From the NCBI GenBank assembly GCA_032027045.1, contig JAVSMU010000001.1:2120039-2184038 (forward strand): DNA of 64,000 bases, written 5' to 3'. Made by a program: the position numbers and the translations under genes. The stretch comes from Truepera sp. (GTDB lineage: Bacteria; Deinococcota; Deinococci; Deinococcales; Trueperaceae). Position 1 is the first letter of the stretch. Every line of letters begins with the position of its first letter. Under the pieces are notes generated by a model. That model was not told the origin of the DNA, ran no database searches, and saw only the letters and a program-made list of their open reading frames with translations. Shown in pieces: positions 37,401 to 45,970 of this stretch.

Positions 37401-39955
37401 CTGACGAACAGCCGGTAGAGGGTCACGGTCACGCTCTGGACCCTGGCGATCGCTTCGTACGGGATGAAGGTCAGTGTGATGACGAACCGGCCCAGAGCCT
37501 GGCTGAGTGGCTGCCACGCCGCAAGCCGGCGCCGTCCGGGTACGGCTTGGTTCTCGATGAGGCCCGCCACGAACGCGATGACTGCGCCGGCCATCAGCGG
37601 GGCGAACAACGTCGAGAGCGCGATGAGCGTCCATACCAGCGCGGAACCCGGCAGGATCGTCCAGCCCGCGACGAAGAGGAGGAACAGCGCCGGCGCCACC
37701 AAGCTGCGCCTCAGGTTGTCGCCGATCTTCCACGCGCCCGCCGGGCCGAGCCGCTCTCCCCTGCCGCCACCGCGCACCCCGAGCAACGTGGCGGCCAGCC
37801 ACGGCAGAAGCTGCCAGTCGCCGCGCACCCAACGTTGGGCGCGTTGCACCTGCGCAAGGTAGGTGGGTGGGTAGTCCTCGTACAGAACGACGTCGGACAC
37901 GAGCGCCACGCCGCCGAAGATGCCCTCGAGCAGGTCGTGGCTGAGGAGGCTGTTCTCGGGCACGCGCCCCGCCATCGCGCGTTCGAAGGCGTCCACGTGG
38001 TAGAGGCCCTTGCCCACGAAGATAGCGGCCCCGAAGAGGTCCTGGTAGACGTCCGACACCGCCAGCGTATAGAGGTCGAGGCCGTTCTCGCCGACGAAGA
38101 GCCTGCTGAAACGGGAGGCGTTGGCGCTCTCGGGCAGCACGTCGGTGCGCGGCTGCAAGAGGCTGTAGCCGGCGACCACGCGGCCGTCTTCCCCGAACTC
38201 GGCGCGGTTCAACGGGTGCTCCAGCGTGCCGACCAGGCGGTGGGCCGTTCCCGAGGGCAGGCGCGTATCCGCGTCGAGCGTGAGCACGTACTTGACGTCG
38301 GCCAGGCCGGTGGGGTCGCCGACGATGACCTCGTAGGTCGTGTCGGGCGCCCCGCGCAACAGCCGGTTGAGTTCCATGAGCTTGCCGCGCTTGCGTTCCC
38401 ACCCCATCCAGACACCTTCGCGCGGGTTCCAGCGGCGCCCGCGGTGGAGTAGGTGGAAGGGCCGGGGTCTAGCCTCGTTCGAAGCGGCGTGGATGCGCGG
38501 GCTCGGTTGGCCGTACTTGGCGTTCAGCGCATCGATCCTGTGCCTGGCGTGTTCCAGGATGTCGGCGTCGCCCGGCAGCGTGGCGGAATCGGCGTCGGGG
38601 AAGTCGCTGAGCAGCGCGTACGAGAGCTGCGGGTCGGGGTTCCCGAGGTAGTGCCGCTCGAGCTGTGAGACGAGCTCATCGACCTCCTCGCGGCTACCGA
38701 ACAGCACGGGCATCACCACCGCGGTGCGGTTGCCCGCAGGGATGCCCTTGCGGAAGTCGAGCTTGGGCAGGAGCCTCGGGCTCAGGAGGTGGCTGACCGA
38801 GTAGTTGACCACGGCTACCGCCACGGTCAGTGCCGGCACCAACATGAGGAGGCCCGCTATCAACACCAGCCACCAGCCGGCGCCATGCGAGCCGGCGTAC
38901 GCGAGGCCCCATAGCATGAGCGCCGCCCCGACGAGCGCGACGCTGCCTAAGTACACGAAGGTCGGGTGCGCCAGCACCCAGGCCTTGAGCCGCTCCGAGT
39001 TGGACCGGCGGTAACTGAAGGCGCGCTCGAGGTCCTCGACGCCTAAGTCGATCAGGTAGTAGCCGACGTGCCGGGTGCGGGGCCTGGAACCAGGGTCGGC
39101 GGCAGCGGCCACGGACAGCCGAACCGCCTCGCGCGCCACCGCCAGTTCGTCCGCGTCGCTGCGGGCCGCCAGTCGCTCGACCACCTTGCGGTAGCGATCG
39201 CGCGTCTTGAAGGTCATGTTCGCGTAGTCGCCACTTGCATCCTTGCGGAGTTCACGGTCGCTCAGGCTCGCCGCTTCGAAGAACTCCGCCCAATCGGCGG
39301 TCTTCACGTTCCTCAGGCCCACGACGCAGTCGGCCACGCGTTGCTTGGCGTGCTTGCGCTCCGAACCGGCTTCCTCGTCTGGGGGAGCCGCGGTTATCTC
39401 CTCGGCGGCGTCGCTCAACCACTCCAGAAGCGCCAGCCGGACGAGCGACGGCAACGCCCACAACTCGCCCATCGTCAACGGCGCGCTGTGCTGATAGGCC
39501 TCGATCAGCTCGAGCATCCTGCCGACGTCGACGCGCCCGCCACACTCCTCCAGGAGCTCGAGCGCGAGGGCGTACGCGCGCGGCGACCCCGCCAGCTCGG
39601 CGCCGGGCGCCAAGCGGGGTAGGCGCCGGAAGTAGTCGAGGGGCAGGTCCTGGATGACCTGGCGGACCGCCTCGCGGATCATGTAGTAGTTGTCGAGGAA
39701 CCACTCGGCGGCGTAGCTCTCGGTCTCCGTGGCCGCGGACTGCACGCTGAACAGTTGGTGGGCGCGCTCGAGCTTCTTGGTGCAGGCGCTCAGCCGGGCC
39801 TGGGGCGAAGGCGCCGCCAGGGCCCCAACGTCGGCCTCGGGCGCAACCGGTTGTGCCTGCGCCCAGGCACCCGCCAGGCGCTCGGTTTCGGAAGCCTCCG
39901 GACTAACCGCTTCCGGTTCCACTGCCGCCGAGTCGGCACCGCTCATCTTCCCCAT
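31418..39955 (-). CDS. ndvB: Cyclic beta-1,2-glucan synthase (NdvB/Cgs type)
   Basis: A 2845-residue membrane enzyme, the usual size for this family. An N-terminal cytoplasmic part leads to membrane segments around residues 330-400 (LGSVALVGAALMLWGLAYAG). The glycosyltransferase (GT84) domain follows with YVLTLDADTRLPSGTA near residue 555 and QRAQRWVRGDWQLLPWL near 700, then a second membrane cluster (about 760-1000). The C-terminal half has the glycoside phosphorylase-like (GH94) repeats that control ring size; the general-acid region TGDWNDGMNRVGVGGKGES lies near 2530. It makes cyclic or linear beta-1,2-glucan from UDP-glucose, used for osmotic adaptation or surface functions. Its start overlaps the Usp gene by 13 bp, a translationally coupled pair. 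Confidence 0.93.
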   Translation of the reverse strand: MGKMSGADSAAVEPEAVSPEASETERLAGAWAQAQPVAPEADVGALAAPSPQARLSACTKKLERAHQLFSVQSAATETESYAAEWFLDNYYMIREAVRQVIQDLPLDYFRRLPRLAPGAELAGSPRAYALALELLEECGGRVDVGRMLELIEAYQHSAPLTMGELWALPSLVRLALLEWLSDAAEEITAAPPDEEAGSERKHAKQRVADCVVGLRNVKTADWAEFFEAASLSDRELRKDASGDYANMTFKTRDRYRKVVERLAARSDADELAVAREAVRLSVAAAADPGSRPRTRHVGYYLIDLGVEDLERAFSYRRSNSERLKAWVLAHPTFVYLGSVALVGAALMLWGLAYAGSHGAGWWLVLIAGLLMLVPALTVAVAVVNYSVSHLLSPRLLPKLDFRKGIPAGNRTAVVMPVLFGSREEVDELVSQLERHYLGNPDPQLSYALLSDFPDADSATLPGDADILEHARHRIDALNAKYGQPSPRIHAASNEARPRPFHLLHRGRRWNPREGVWMGWERKRGKLMELNRLLRGAPDTTYEVIVGDPTGLADVKYVLTLDADTRLPSGTAHRLVGTLEHPLNRAEFGEDGRVVAGYSLLQPRTDVLPESANASRFSRLFVGENGLDLYTLAVSDVYQDLFGAAIFVGKGLYHVDAFERAMAGRVPENSLLSHDLLEGIFGGVALVSDVVLYEDYPPTYLAQVQRAQRWVRGDWQLLPWLAATLLGVRGGGRGERLGPAGAWKIGDNLRRSLVAPALFLLFVAGWTILPGSALVWTLIALSTLFAPLMAGAVIAFVAGLIENQAVPGRRRLAAWQPLSQALGRFVITLTFIPYEAIARVQSVTVTLYRLFVSHRNLLSWRTAAQTYAEVTPTLWGKVRRMAWAELLSVAAVALVVLVRPTSLEEAAVVLLLWLVAPLTAHLLSVASDAKPRPLAAEEKRRLHGLARRTWLYFEHFIGPEDNWLPPDNVQLDPNPVTAHRTSPTNIGLMLLSTLGAYNLGYLGVVELSLRLQNTLEVLARLERYRGHLLNWYDTRSLEPLNPRYVSTVDSGNMIGSFMALRQGCLWLLDQPLDPAAHLGGLCDSLEVLEQVLAEAMLEGAELTAKAAAVRARVERDEGKRERWAALVTYLRDEAWAELQQGLVAAIDSGDLSGADLAAARLWAERVHHGIRVTLGEFDSLAPWVGALAEAGDWANGLAADSPAGAAWHDVKVAFSTDPSLRSLEEWSAAAAVRLRAFRDAAGDKGEERKKWTEALEARLASSRKAAAGLIGSFEDIADRLRAEIESTDFAFLFDSERKLLRIGYNVDAEHLDANYYDLLASEARLASLVAVAKHDVPVSHWVHLNRPLGDVKGRATLLSWSGTMFEYLMPPLLMRRFGATLLEQSCMVAVDVQMAYGKRHGVPWGVSESGYARVDAAGNYQYHAFGVPELALDRSYEGDLVIAPYASVLALPYRPRATLENFDRLTALGALGPHGFYEALDYTPSRRPLGADFALVRSHMAHHQGMAFLALANALTDDAMIERFHADPRIAAVELLLQERIPLEVPVVDEVRVEDAATAPVTAAELDKPWPVSIDTPTPVCHLLSNGTYTVLTSAAGGGWSAAGDVAITRWRPDGTRDLDGTWLFLKDEEDGSVWSATRRPLPADAREERVVFHPFMVEYQREVAGVFTRLEVVVGEENAELRRLVIVNRSERKRRLRVTSYAEVVLGPASADARHPAFSKLFVESSFDAKRAALLFRRRPRSSAEPAVFGAHALITPRTVPFGGEFESDRAAFLGRGNELRDAQGPRGPLGGGVGATLDPVMALAQAFELAPHSQVEFTFVTAFGKSRNEVLGVLDRLRGSGMVIREFGLARMRGRVELRRYGLTPEQVELYERLYSAIIYPNPALRASSATLAANTLGQSSLWGQGISGDFPILLVRLDDLAQLPLVADVLKAHALLRRRGVKVDLVLLNARDTAYDQGLHARLRWHLSRTGGDEWLNAKGGIYLLRQDQLAPADLTLLESSARVLLTGSDGSLKEQLLPLREPVPVGLPRLSASVAPWPEPDHEPPAMELAFDNGWGGFSQDGQEYVIRARRGALPPAPWTNVIANPTLGCLTTEAGMGTTWAINSGENRLTPWSNDPVSDPSGEAVYLRDEETAEIWSATPHPAGAAVQFEVRHAAGRTTYRHSSHGLEHDLEVSVAASDPVKLVRLRVRNLLDRPRRVTVTYYAEWVLGVDRASTSLYVIPDYDPERCVLLARNPYAADFGERVAFLASNKSPHGVTTDRREFLGRLGNLAEPDSLKRIGLSGSTTAGKDPCAALQLHLDLAAGGTEEVLFALGQGDDKDHALGLAQQYRNMAGYEGVRQVADAAWEERLGRVQVKTPDAALDVLTNRWLVYQTISSRYFGRTAFYQPGGAFGFRDQLQDVVALLHAAPELAREQLLRAAAHQFEEGDVLHWWHPPAGRGVRTRITDDLLWLVYVAERYVTTTGDTGVLDEQVPFLHGPALKPDEEERYDAFSAGDEAGSLLEHCRRALERGATKGRNGLPLMGTGDWNDGMNRVGVGGKGESVWLGWFLIDVIHRFASVLEGRGQEEEAGTWRARAKDYAAAIENSAWDGEWYLRAFFDDGTPLGSHTNEECKIDSIAQSWAVLSGAAPRARAVRAMRSVDELCVRREDRLIRLFTPPFDRTTRDPGYIKGYLPGVRENGGQYTHGVIWSAWAFAELGDGDAAHSLYQLLNPVMHTADRASAGRFKVEPYVMTADVYSLEPHVGRGGWSWYTGSGAWFYRFGLEGLLGLERVADELRLRPRVPKAWPGFEVRYSFGSSTYVLRAKPGEPESETAVIKLVDDGQEHVVDVIYATGRPSEAG

Positions 39956-41010
39956 GCCTCGTCCGTCACGTCAGGATGGGTGCCCGCTCGTTCGGTCCAG
40001 GGCACGTCATGGATGACCAGGAGGCTCGTCTCGCCGTAGCCGATGAGGTTCGTCACCACCTCGCCGAACGGCCACTCCTGATCGCCGCCGTACCCGTGGG
40101 CGCTCATGATCACCAGGTCCACTCCGGCGTCGTCCACCATCTTGTGCAACTCCGCCGCAGCGCTTCTCCCGACGGCAAGGCGCCGCTCCACGTCGAAGCC
40201 CAGCCGCGCCTGAACGTCGAGCAAGTAGTCCTTGGCGACGGCCGTGTTGATGTCCACGAGGCGCCTCGCCAACTCGAGTTCCTCCGCTGTCGGCGGCACG
40301 AGCCGCGGCAGCGCCGGTTCCTCGACGACGTGGGCGAGGATGATCTTCGCGCCACTCTTTTGTGCCAGGAACCTCACCGCCGGGAGCACGCACTCCGCGC
40401 GGGTGCAGCCGTCGAGGGCGACGAGCACGGTACGGAAGAGGGGGGCGGACGCGGCTGAAGCAGCCGGTGCGGCCGGCGCCGAAGTTACGTCTTCCACCGG
40501 CGCTTCCGCACCCGGCCCAGTGGCGCTCGGCGCCACGCGGTCGGCCGGCCGCGTCGTCGGCTTGCGCGGCTCGGTATCCGTCGACCGCCTCCACCCGCGG
40601 CCCCTCACGAGCAGGGTCGACACGTAGCTGCGCCACAGGACCTGGCCGCCCAGGCTTCCGACCTGCTCCCGCCCGAACGCCCCGGTCGGAAGGATCATCA
40701 GGTCGACGCCCTGATGGGCCTGGTGGATGATGTGCTCCGTGGTCTGGCCTTCGGGCAGCGAGTAATCGACCTTCACTCCCGCGTCACGTAGATCGTCGGC
40801 CACGCGCTTCACGTATGCCTCGGCATCTGCGCGTACGGCGTGCCACTCGAGGATGTCGATGGGGGCGAACTGGTTTCCCCGACGGTGCGGTTCGAGTACG
40901 TAGATCAACTGAAGGTCGCCGCCCGTCATCAACGCCAGGCTCCGAGCGTGGTGGATCGCCTCGTCATCTAGTCGAGTGCCCGATAAGGGCAACAAGAGGT
41001 GGTCGAACAT
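39943..41010 (-). CDS. Two-domain universal stress protein coupled to the glucan synthase
   Basis: A 355-residue protein with two Usp folds joined by a Pro/Ala-rich linker of about 50 residues (RPADRVAPSATGPGAEAPVE). Domain 1 starts MFDHLLLPLSGTRLDDEAIHHARSL; domain 2 starts FRTVLVALDGCTRAECVLPAVRFL and contains IMSAHGYGG. The glycine-rich nucleotide signature is weak in both. ATG 41010 is preceded by GAGGGGG. The stop lies inside the start region of ndvB, so the stress protein and the glucan synthase are made together, suggesting osmotic or stress control of glucan synthesis (inference). Confidence 0.88.
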   Translation of the reverse strand: MFDHLLLPLSGTRLDDEAIHHARSLALMTGGDLQLIYVLEPHRRGNQFAPIDILEWHAVRADAEAYVKRVADDLRDAGVKVDYSLPEGQTTEHIIHQAHQGVDLMILPTGAFGREQVGSLGGQVLWRSYVSTLLVRGRGWRRSTDTEPRKPTTRPADRVAPSATGPGAEAPVEDVTSAPAAPAASAASAPLFRTVLVALDGCTRAECVLPAVRFLAQKSGAKIILAHVVEEPALPRLVPPTAEELELARRLVDINTAVAKDYLLDVQARLGFDVERRLAVGRSAAAELHKMVDDAGVDLVIMSAHGYGGDQEWPFGEVVTNLIGYGETSLLVIHDVPWTERAGTHPDVTDEAWGR

Positions 41011-41291
41011 GGCTGCCCCCTCTCTAGTCCGTTTGGAGTTGCGCGCCTGGTCAAGGCGTCGGTCGTTGCTTCGGTCACCGCCCTATGACGGGCTCTCGAA
41101 GCTAGGGTCGCCTGCAACTGATCAGCGAGGAGAAGCGCACCCTCCGTTGAGGGGAGTGTAGCCCGGAACCCCGGTTCCTAGCCGGTCAGGGCGCACTGCT
41201 CGCCCCGTCGGCTCAGCGAGGGTCGCCGCGGGCGAGCCGCGTTCTCGAAGGCGGAACCGGACGATCCGGGGTCACCTTGGGGCGGCGGACG
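41011..41291. other. Gap between tdh end and the Usp-ndvB promoter
   Basis: 281 bp without a gene. It holds the promoter region of the Usp-ndvB operon and the 3' flank of tdh. A perfect-armed palindrome GGAACC-CC-GGTTCC lies at 41165-41178 and a small stem CCGGA-TCG-TCCGG follows tdh on the minus strand. No copy of the 29-bp Usp-linked site is present. Confidence 0.4.
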
Positions 41292-42332
41292 CTACGCGCC
41301 GCCGCGCCAATCCAGCATCACCTTGCCGCAGTCGCCCGCGCGCATGACGTCGAACGCCTGCTGGAAGTCCTCGGCCGCGAAGCGGTGGGTGATGACGGGC
41401 GTCACGTCGAGTCCCGCCTGCAGCAGGTTGCGCATCTTGTACCAGGTCTCGAACATCTGGCGGCCGTAGATGCCCTGGAGGTGGAGGCCCTTGAAGACGA
41501 CCTTGTTCCAGTCGATGGCGATGTCGGCCGACGGGATGCCCAACAGCGCCACCTTGCCGCCGTGGATGATGGTGTCGAGGATCTGAGCGTAGGCGGGCGG
41601 CGCGCCCGACATCTCCATGGCGACGTCGAAGCCCTCCGCCATGCCCAGCGACGCCATGACGTCGTTCAGGTCGGTGGCCGGGTCGGCGACGTTCACGCCC
41701 AGCGTGGCGCCCATGCGCTGCGCCAGCGCCAACCGCGACTCCCTGACGTCGGTGATGACGATGTTGCGCGCCCCCACGAAGCGCGCCACGGCGGCGGCCA
41801 TCAGCCCGATGGGCCCCGCGCCGGTGATCAACACGTCCTCGCCCACCAGGTCGTACGTGAGGGCCGTATGCACGGCGTTCCCCAGCGGGTCGAGGATGGC
41901 GCCCAGGTCGTCCGAGATGGTGGCGGGGAGCTTGAAGGCGTTGAAGGCGGGCAGCACGAAGTAATCGGCGAAGGCTCCCTGGCGCTGCACGCCGACGCCC
42001 ACCGCGTTGCGGCAGAGGTGCCGGCGCCCCGCCCGGCAGTTGCGGCAATGCCCGCAGGTGATGTGCCCCTCGCCGCTCACGCGGTCGCCCACCCGGAAGC
42101 CACTTACCTCCGAGCCCACCTCCTCGACCACGCCGACCCACTCGTGCCCCGTTATGAGGGGGACCGGGACGGTCCGTTGCGACCAGGCGTCCCAGTTGTA
42201 GATGTGCACGTCGGTGCCGCACAGGCTGGTCTTCACCACGCGCATGAGCAGGTCGTTGGGCCCCGGAGTGGGCTGGGGGGCGTCGACGAGCCAGATGCCC
42301 TCGCGCGCCTCCAGCTTGGACAGGGCCCTCAC
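41292..42332 (-). CDS. tdh: L-threonine 3-dehydrogenase
   Basis: A 346-residue zinc-dependent medium-chain dehydrogenase that oxidises L-threonine to 2-amino-3-ketobutyrate with NAD+. The catalytic zinc ligands are in [13 protein letters not shown] and [12 protein letters not shown]; the structural zinc site is [15 protein letters not shown]; the NAD fold is [20 protein letters not shown]. The [18 protein letters not shown] pattern is typical of Tdh rather than other alcohol dehydrogenases. The GTG start at 42332 follows immediately after the kbl stop codon, so the two are coupled. Product passes directly to Kbl, giving glycine and acetyl-CoA. Confidence 0.95.
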   Translation of the reverse strand: MRALSKLEAREGIWLVDAPQPTPGPNDLLMRVVKTSLCGTDVHIYNWDAWSQRTVPVPLITGHEWVGVVEEVGSEVSGFRVGDRVSGEGHITCGHCRNCRAGRRHLCRNAVGVGVQRQGAFADYFVLPAFNAFKLPATISDDLGAILDPLGNAVHTALTYDLVGEDVLITGAGPIGLMAAAVARFVGARNIVITDVRESRLALAQRMGATLGVNVADPATDLNDVMASLGMAEGFDVAMEMSGAPPAYAQILDTIIHGGKVALLGIPSADIAIDWNKVVFKGLHLQGIYGRQMFETWYKMRNLLQAGLDVTPVITHRFAAEDFQQAFDVMRAGDCGKVMLDWRGGA

Positions 42333-43544
42333 CTAGATGACCCCGAGCTCTCTTCCCACATGAGAGAACGCCGCCACGGCGCGCTCGAGCTGCAGCCGCG
42401 AGTGCGCCGCCGACATCTGGGTGCGGATGCGCGCCTCGCCCCTTGGCACGACGGGGAACGAGAAGCTCACCACGTAGACGCCCAGCTCCAGCATGCGCTC
42501 GGCCATCCGCCCCGCCAGTGACGCGTCGCCGATCATGACCGGGATTATCGGATGGCCCTCGCCGGCCAGCCTGAAGCCCGCCGACGTCATGGCCTGCCTG
42601 AAGAAGGCGGCGTTGCCCGCCAGCTTCTCCCGCAGGTGGGCGCCGTCTTCGAGCATGTCGAGGACCTTCAGCGAGGCCGCCACCACGCTAGGTGCCAGCG
42701 AGTTCGAGAACAGGTACGGCCGGCTGCGCTGCCTGAGCCACTCGACGATCTCGCGGCGCCCGCTCGTGTAGCCGCCGGACGCGCCGCCCAGGGCCTTGCC
42801 GAGTGTGCCGGTGAGGATGTCGACCCGGCCCATCACGCCGCGCGCCTCGTGAGAGCCGCGGCCCTCGGCGCCGGTGAAGCCGGTGGCGTGACTGTCGTCG
42901 ACCATCACCAGCGCCCCGTACTCGTCGGCGAGGTCGCAGATGGCCTCCAGGTCGGCGATCACGCCGTCCATCGAGAAGACGCCGTCGGTGGCGATGAGCT
43001 TGTAGCGCGCGCCCGCGGCCACCGCCGCCTGCAACTGGCGCTCCAGGTCGGCCATGTCGTTGTTGGCGTAGCGGAAGCGCTTCGCCTTGGAGAGCCGCAC
43101 GCCGTCGATGATGCTCGCGTGGTTGAGGGCGTCGGAGATGACGGCGTCGTCGCTTCCCAGCAGGGTCTCGAAGAGGCCGCCGTTGGCGTCGAAGCACGAC
43201 GAGTACAAGATGGTGTCGTCGGTGCCGAGGAAGGCGCTCAGGCGCACCTCGAGCTGCTTGTGGATGTCCTGCGTGCCGCAGATGAAGCGCACCGACGCCA
43301 CGCCGAAGCCGCGCTCGTCGAGCCCGCGCTGGGCCGCGATTATGACGTCCGGGTGGTTCGCGAGCCCCAGGTAGTTGTTGGCGCAGAGGTTGAGGACCTC
43401 GCGCCTGGCGCCGTCCTCGGTGATCTCGATGAGGGCCTGCTGCTGCGACACGATGACGCGTTCGTCCTTGTAGAGCCCCTCCGCGCGCAACTCCTCCAGC
43501 TGGTCGCTAAGGCCCGTGAGGAAGGCCTGCCGCTCACTCGCCAT
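42333..43544 (-). CDS. kbl: 2-amino-3-ketobutyrate CoA ligase (glycine C-acetyltransferase)
   Basis: A 403-residue PLP enzyme of the alpha-oxoamine synthase family. The family landmarks are [50 protein letters not shown] and the PLP lysine in [26 protein letters not shown] is characteristic of Kbl as opposed to aminolevulinate or serine palmitoyl transferases. It cleaves 2-amino-3-ketobutyrate with CoA to glycine and acetyl-CoA. ATG 43544 overlaps the end of the aldehyde dehydrogenase gene by 11 bp. Third gene of the deoC-ALDH-kbl-tdh operon. Confidence 0.95.
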   Translation of the reverse strand: MASERQAFLTGLSDQLEELRAEGLYKDERVIVSQQQALIEITEDGARREVLNLCANNYLGLANHPDVIIAAQRGLDERGFGVASVRFICGTQDIHKQLEVRLSAFLGTDDTILYSSCFDANGGLFETLLGSDDAVISDALNHASIIDGVRLSKAKRFRYANNDMADLERQLQAAVAAGARYKLIATDGVFSMDGVIADLEAICDLADEYGALVMVDDSHATGFTGAEGRGSHEARGVMGRVDILTGTLGKALGGASGGYTSGRREIVEWLRQRSRPYLFSNSLAPSVVAASLKVLDMLEDGAHLREKLAGNAAFFRQAMTSAGFRLAGEGHPIIPVMIGDASLAGRMAERMLELGVYVVSFSFPVVPRGEARIRTQMSAAHSRLQLERAVAAFSHVGRELGVI

Positions 43545-45939
43545 AGGGCACCCACACGTTCTTCACGCGCGTGGCGCGGCGCAGGAGCATGGGCCCGGAC
43601 GCCTGGGCGTCGTCGTACCAGTCGCGTTGCTTACCGTGGTTGACCCACGTGGCCTTGAGGTTGCCGGCGCTCTCGCGCTCGACCATGGCGCTGCCCTCCG
43701 CCGAGCCCGCGTACCACATGGCCTCCACCGCGTCGTGCTGCGCCAGCACCTTCGCCAGCTCGTCGCGCACGCCCGTCACGATGTTGACGGCACCCGCGGG
43801 GACGTCGGACGTGTCGAACACCTGGTAGAGGTCGGTGGCGAGGAGCGGCCAGCGCGCGCTGGGCACCGCCACCACCCGGTTGCCCATGGCCAGGGCCGGT
43901 GCCACCAGCGAGACGAAAGCCAGGAGCGGGGCCTCGTCCGGGCAGACGATGGCCATCACGTCGTACGGCTCGTTCATGGCCAGGGTGACGTTGCGCATGG
44001 GCGTGGGGTGCACGCGGCCGTCGTACTTGTCGGCGTAGGCCGCGGCGCTGAAGAGCCGCTCGACGCTCTTGCCCACCTCGCGAGCGGCCGCGCGGCGGTT
44101 GACGTTCGTCAGGCTCCTGATGCGCTCCTCGAACTCGGGGGCGCGCACTTCCAGGTTCTCGGCCACGTAGTAGAGGACCTGGGCGCGCAGGTGAGCGGTG
44201 GCCTTCGTCCAGCCGCCGTTCTTCACGGCGGCCTCGACGGCGTCGCGCACGTCCTTGCGGTTACCCAACGGGGCGTCGCCCACCCTGGCGCCCGCGGCGC
44301 TCAGGACGGGGTAGACGTAGTTGCCGTCGGGCCGCTTCTGCCGCCCACCGATGTAGAGCTTCGGGGTGCGGTCGATGCCGAAGGCGGAGCGCTCATCGCC
44401 CAGGCCCGCCGTCACGTCGGCGGCGGGTGTGGGGGCTACCAGGTCGGACGCGGCGTAGTTGGGCAGGCCCGCCTCGTGCTTCGGCTTCAGGTACTCGAAC
44501 ATGCCCTCGCGGCCGCCCTCACGGCCGAAGCCGCTCTCGCGGTAGCCACCGAAGCCGGCCGCGGCGTCGAACTGGTTGGTGCAGTTGACCCATACGACGC
44601 CCGCCTTGAGGCGGGGCGCCACGTCGAGGGCGAGGTTGACGTTCTCGGTCCACACGCTGGCGGCCAGGCCGTAGCGCGTGTCGTTGGCGAGCTGGACGGC
44701 CTCGGCCGGCGTGCGGAAGGTCATGCTCACGATCACGGGCCCGAAGATCTCCTCCTGGGCGATGACCGCGGCCGGTGAGACCTCGGTGAAGAGCGTCGGC
44801 GGGTAGTACCAACCGTCCTTGGGCGCGCTCCAACTCGGCTGGTAACAGCGCGCACCCTCCTCCCGGCCCTGCGCCACCAGGCGCTCGATCTTGGCTAGCT
44901 GCACGGGCGCGATGATGGCGCCGATGTCTATGCCCTTGTCGAGCGACGGCCCCTCACGTAGCGTCTCCATGCGGGCGATGAGCTTGGCCTCGAGGCGCTT
45001 GGCCACGCTCTCTTGCACCAGTAGGCGGCTGCCGGCGCAGCAGACCTGACCCTGGTTGAACCAGATGGCGTCGACCACGCCCTCCACGGCACTGTCCAAG
45101 TCGGCGTCGTCGAACACGATGAACGGCGACTTGCCGCCCAGCTCGAGGGAGAGCTTCATGCCGCGGCCGGCCGTGGCCTTGCGGATGCTGCGCCCGACCT
45201 CGGTGGAGCCGGTGAACGCCACCTTGTCGACGCCGTCGGCCGCCACCAGCGCCGCGCCCGTAAGGCCGTCACCCGTGACCACGTTGAGGACGCCGGCGGG
45301 CAGGCCGACCTCGCTTGCCAGCTCGGCGAAGAGCAGCGCGGTGAGGGGCGTGAACTCGGCCGGCTTCAGCACGACCGTGTTGCCGGCTGCGAGGGCCGGC
45401 GCCACCTTCCAGGCGAGCATGAGCAGCGGGAAGTTCCAGGGGATGATCTGGGCGCACACGCCCACGGCCTCCTGGTCGGGGAACTCGGTGTCCAAGAGCT
45501 GCGCCCAGCCGGCGTGGTGGTAGAAGTGCCGCGCCACCAGGGGAACGTCGAGGTCGCGCGTCTCCCTGATGGGCTTGCCGTTGTCGAGCGACTCGAGCAC
45601 GGCCAGGAGGCGCGCGTGCTTCTGCACGTGGCGGGCCAGGGCGTAGAGGTAACGAGCGCGGCCGTGGCCACCGAGGCCCTGCCAGGCGGACTGTGCGGCG
45701 CGGGCAATCTTCACGGCCTTGGCGACGTCGCGCTCGTCGCCCTGTGCCACCTGGGCCAGTTCGCTGGCGTCCGCCGGGTAGTGCGTGGCGAAGGTCTCCC
45801 CCGACGCGGGCTTGACGAAGCGCCCGCCGATGAAGTGCCCGAAACGGTTGCCGTGGCGCTTCAACCAGGCACGTGCCACGTCCTGGGCCTCGGGGGCGGG
45901 CCCGTACTCCATGCTGTCGAAGATCTCCCTGACGCTCAT
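43534..45939 (-). CDS. ALDH16-type tandem-domain aldehyde dehydrogenase
   Basis: An 801-residue aldehyde dehydrogenase made of two ALDH units. The N-terminal unit is complete: [22 protein letters not shown], the [16 protein letters not shown] glutamate and the [13 protein letters not shown] nucleophile Cys near residue 297. The second unit, from about residue 500, keeps the fold ([33 protein letters not shown]) but has no catalytic Cys or Glu. This size and organisation match ALDH16 (animal ALDH16A1 and bacterial homologues of about 800 residues). It probably oxidises the acetaldehyde released by the DeoC encoded just upstream, to acetate, using NAD+. ATG 45939 has AAGGAG upstream. Confidence 0.9.
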   Translation of the reverse strand: MSVREIFDSMEYGPAPEAQDVARAWLKRHGNRFGHFIGGRFVKPASGETFATHYPADASELAQVAQGDERDVAKAVKIARAAQSAWQGLGGHGRARYLYALARHVQKHARLLAVLESLDNGKPIRETRDLDVPLVARHFYHHAGWAQLLDTEFPDQEAVGVCAQIIPWNFPLLMLAWKVAPALAAGNTVVLKPAEFTPLTALLFAELASEVGLPAGVLNVVTGDGLTGAALVAADGVDKVAFTGSTEVGRSIRKATAGRGMKLSLELGGKSPFIVFDDADLDSAVEGVVDAIWFNQGQVCCAGSRLLVQESVAKRLEAKLIARMETLREGPSLDKGIDIGAIIAPVQLAKIERLVAQGREEGARCYQPSWSAPKDGWYYPPTLFTEVSPAAVIAQEEIFGPVIVSMTFRTPAEAVQLANDTRYGLAASVWTENVNLALDVAPRLKAGVVWVNCTNQFDAAAGFGGYRESGFGREGGREGMFEYLKPKHEAGLPNYAASDLVAPTPAADVTAGLGDERSAFGIDRTPKLYIGGRQKRPDGNYVYPVLSAAGARVGDAPLGNRKDVRDAVEAAVKNGGWTKATAHLRAQVLYYVAENLEVRAPEFEERIRSLTNVNRRAAAREVGKSVERLFSAAAYADKYDGRVHPTPMRNVTLAMNEPYDVMAIVCPDEAPLLAFVSLVAPALAMGNRVVAVPSARWPLLATDLYQVFDTSDVPAGAVNIVTGVRDELAKVLAQHDAVEAMWYAGSAEGSAMVERESAGNLKATWVNHGKQRDWYDDAQASGPMLLRRATRVKNVWVPYGE

Positions 45940-45970
45940 GCTCGGAGGCTCCTTGTATCTTCTCGCCCCA

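Noticed and set aside
36231-38402. Very long antisense frames (for example 723 codons inside ndvB, 492 inside pgm, 585 inside alaS, 533 across the kinase and Usp genes)
   Set aside because: High-GC shadow frames. Their translations are Arg/Ala/Gly/Pro-rich without family features and lie over well-identified genes.
41165-41178. Palindrome GGAACC-CC-GGTTCC as an operator
   Set aside because: Single occurrence with no clear relation to a -10; left as a note in the gap description.
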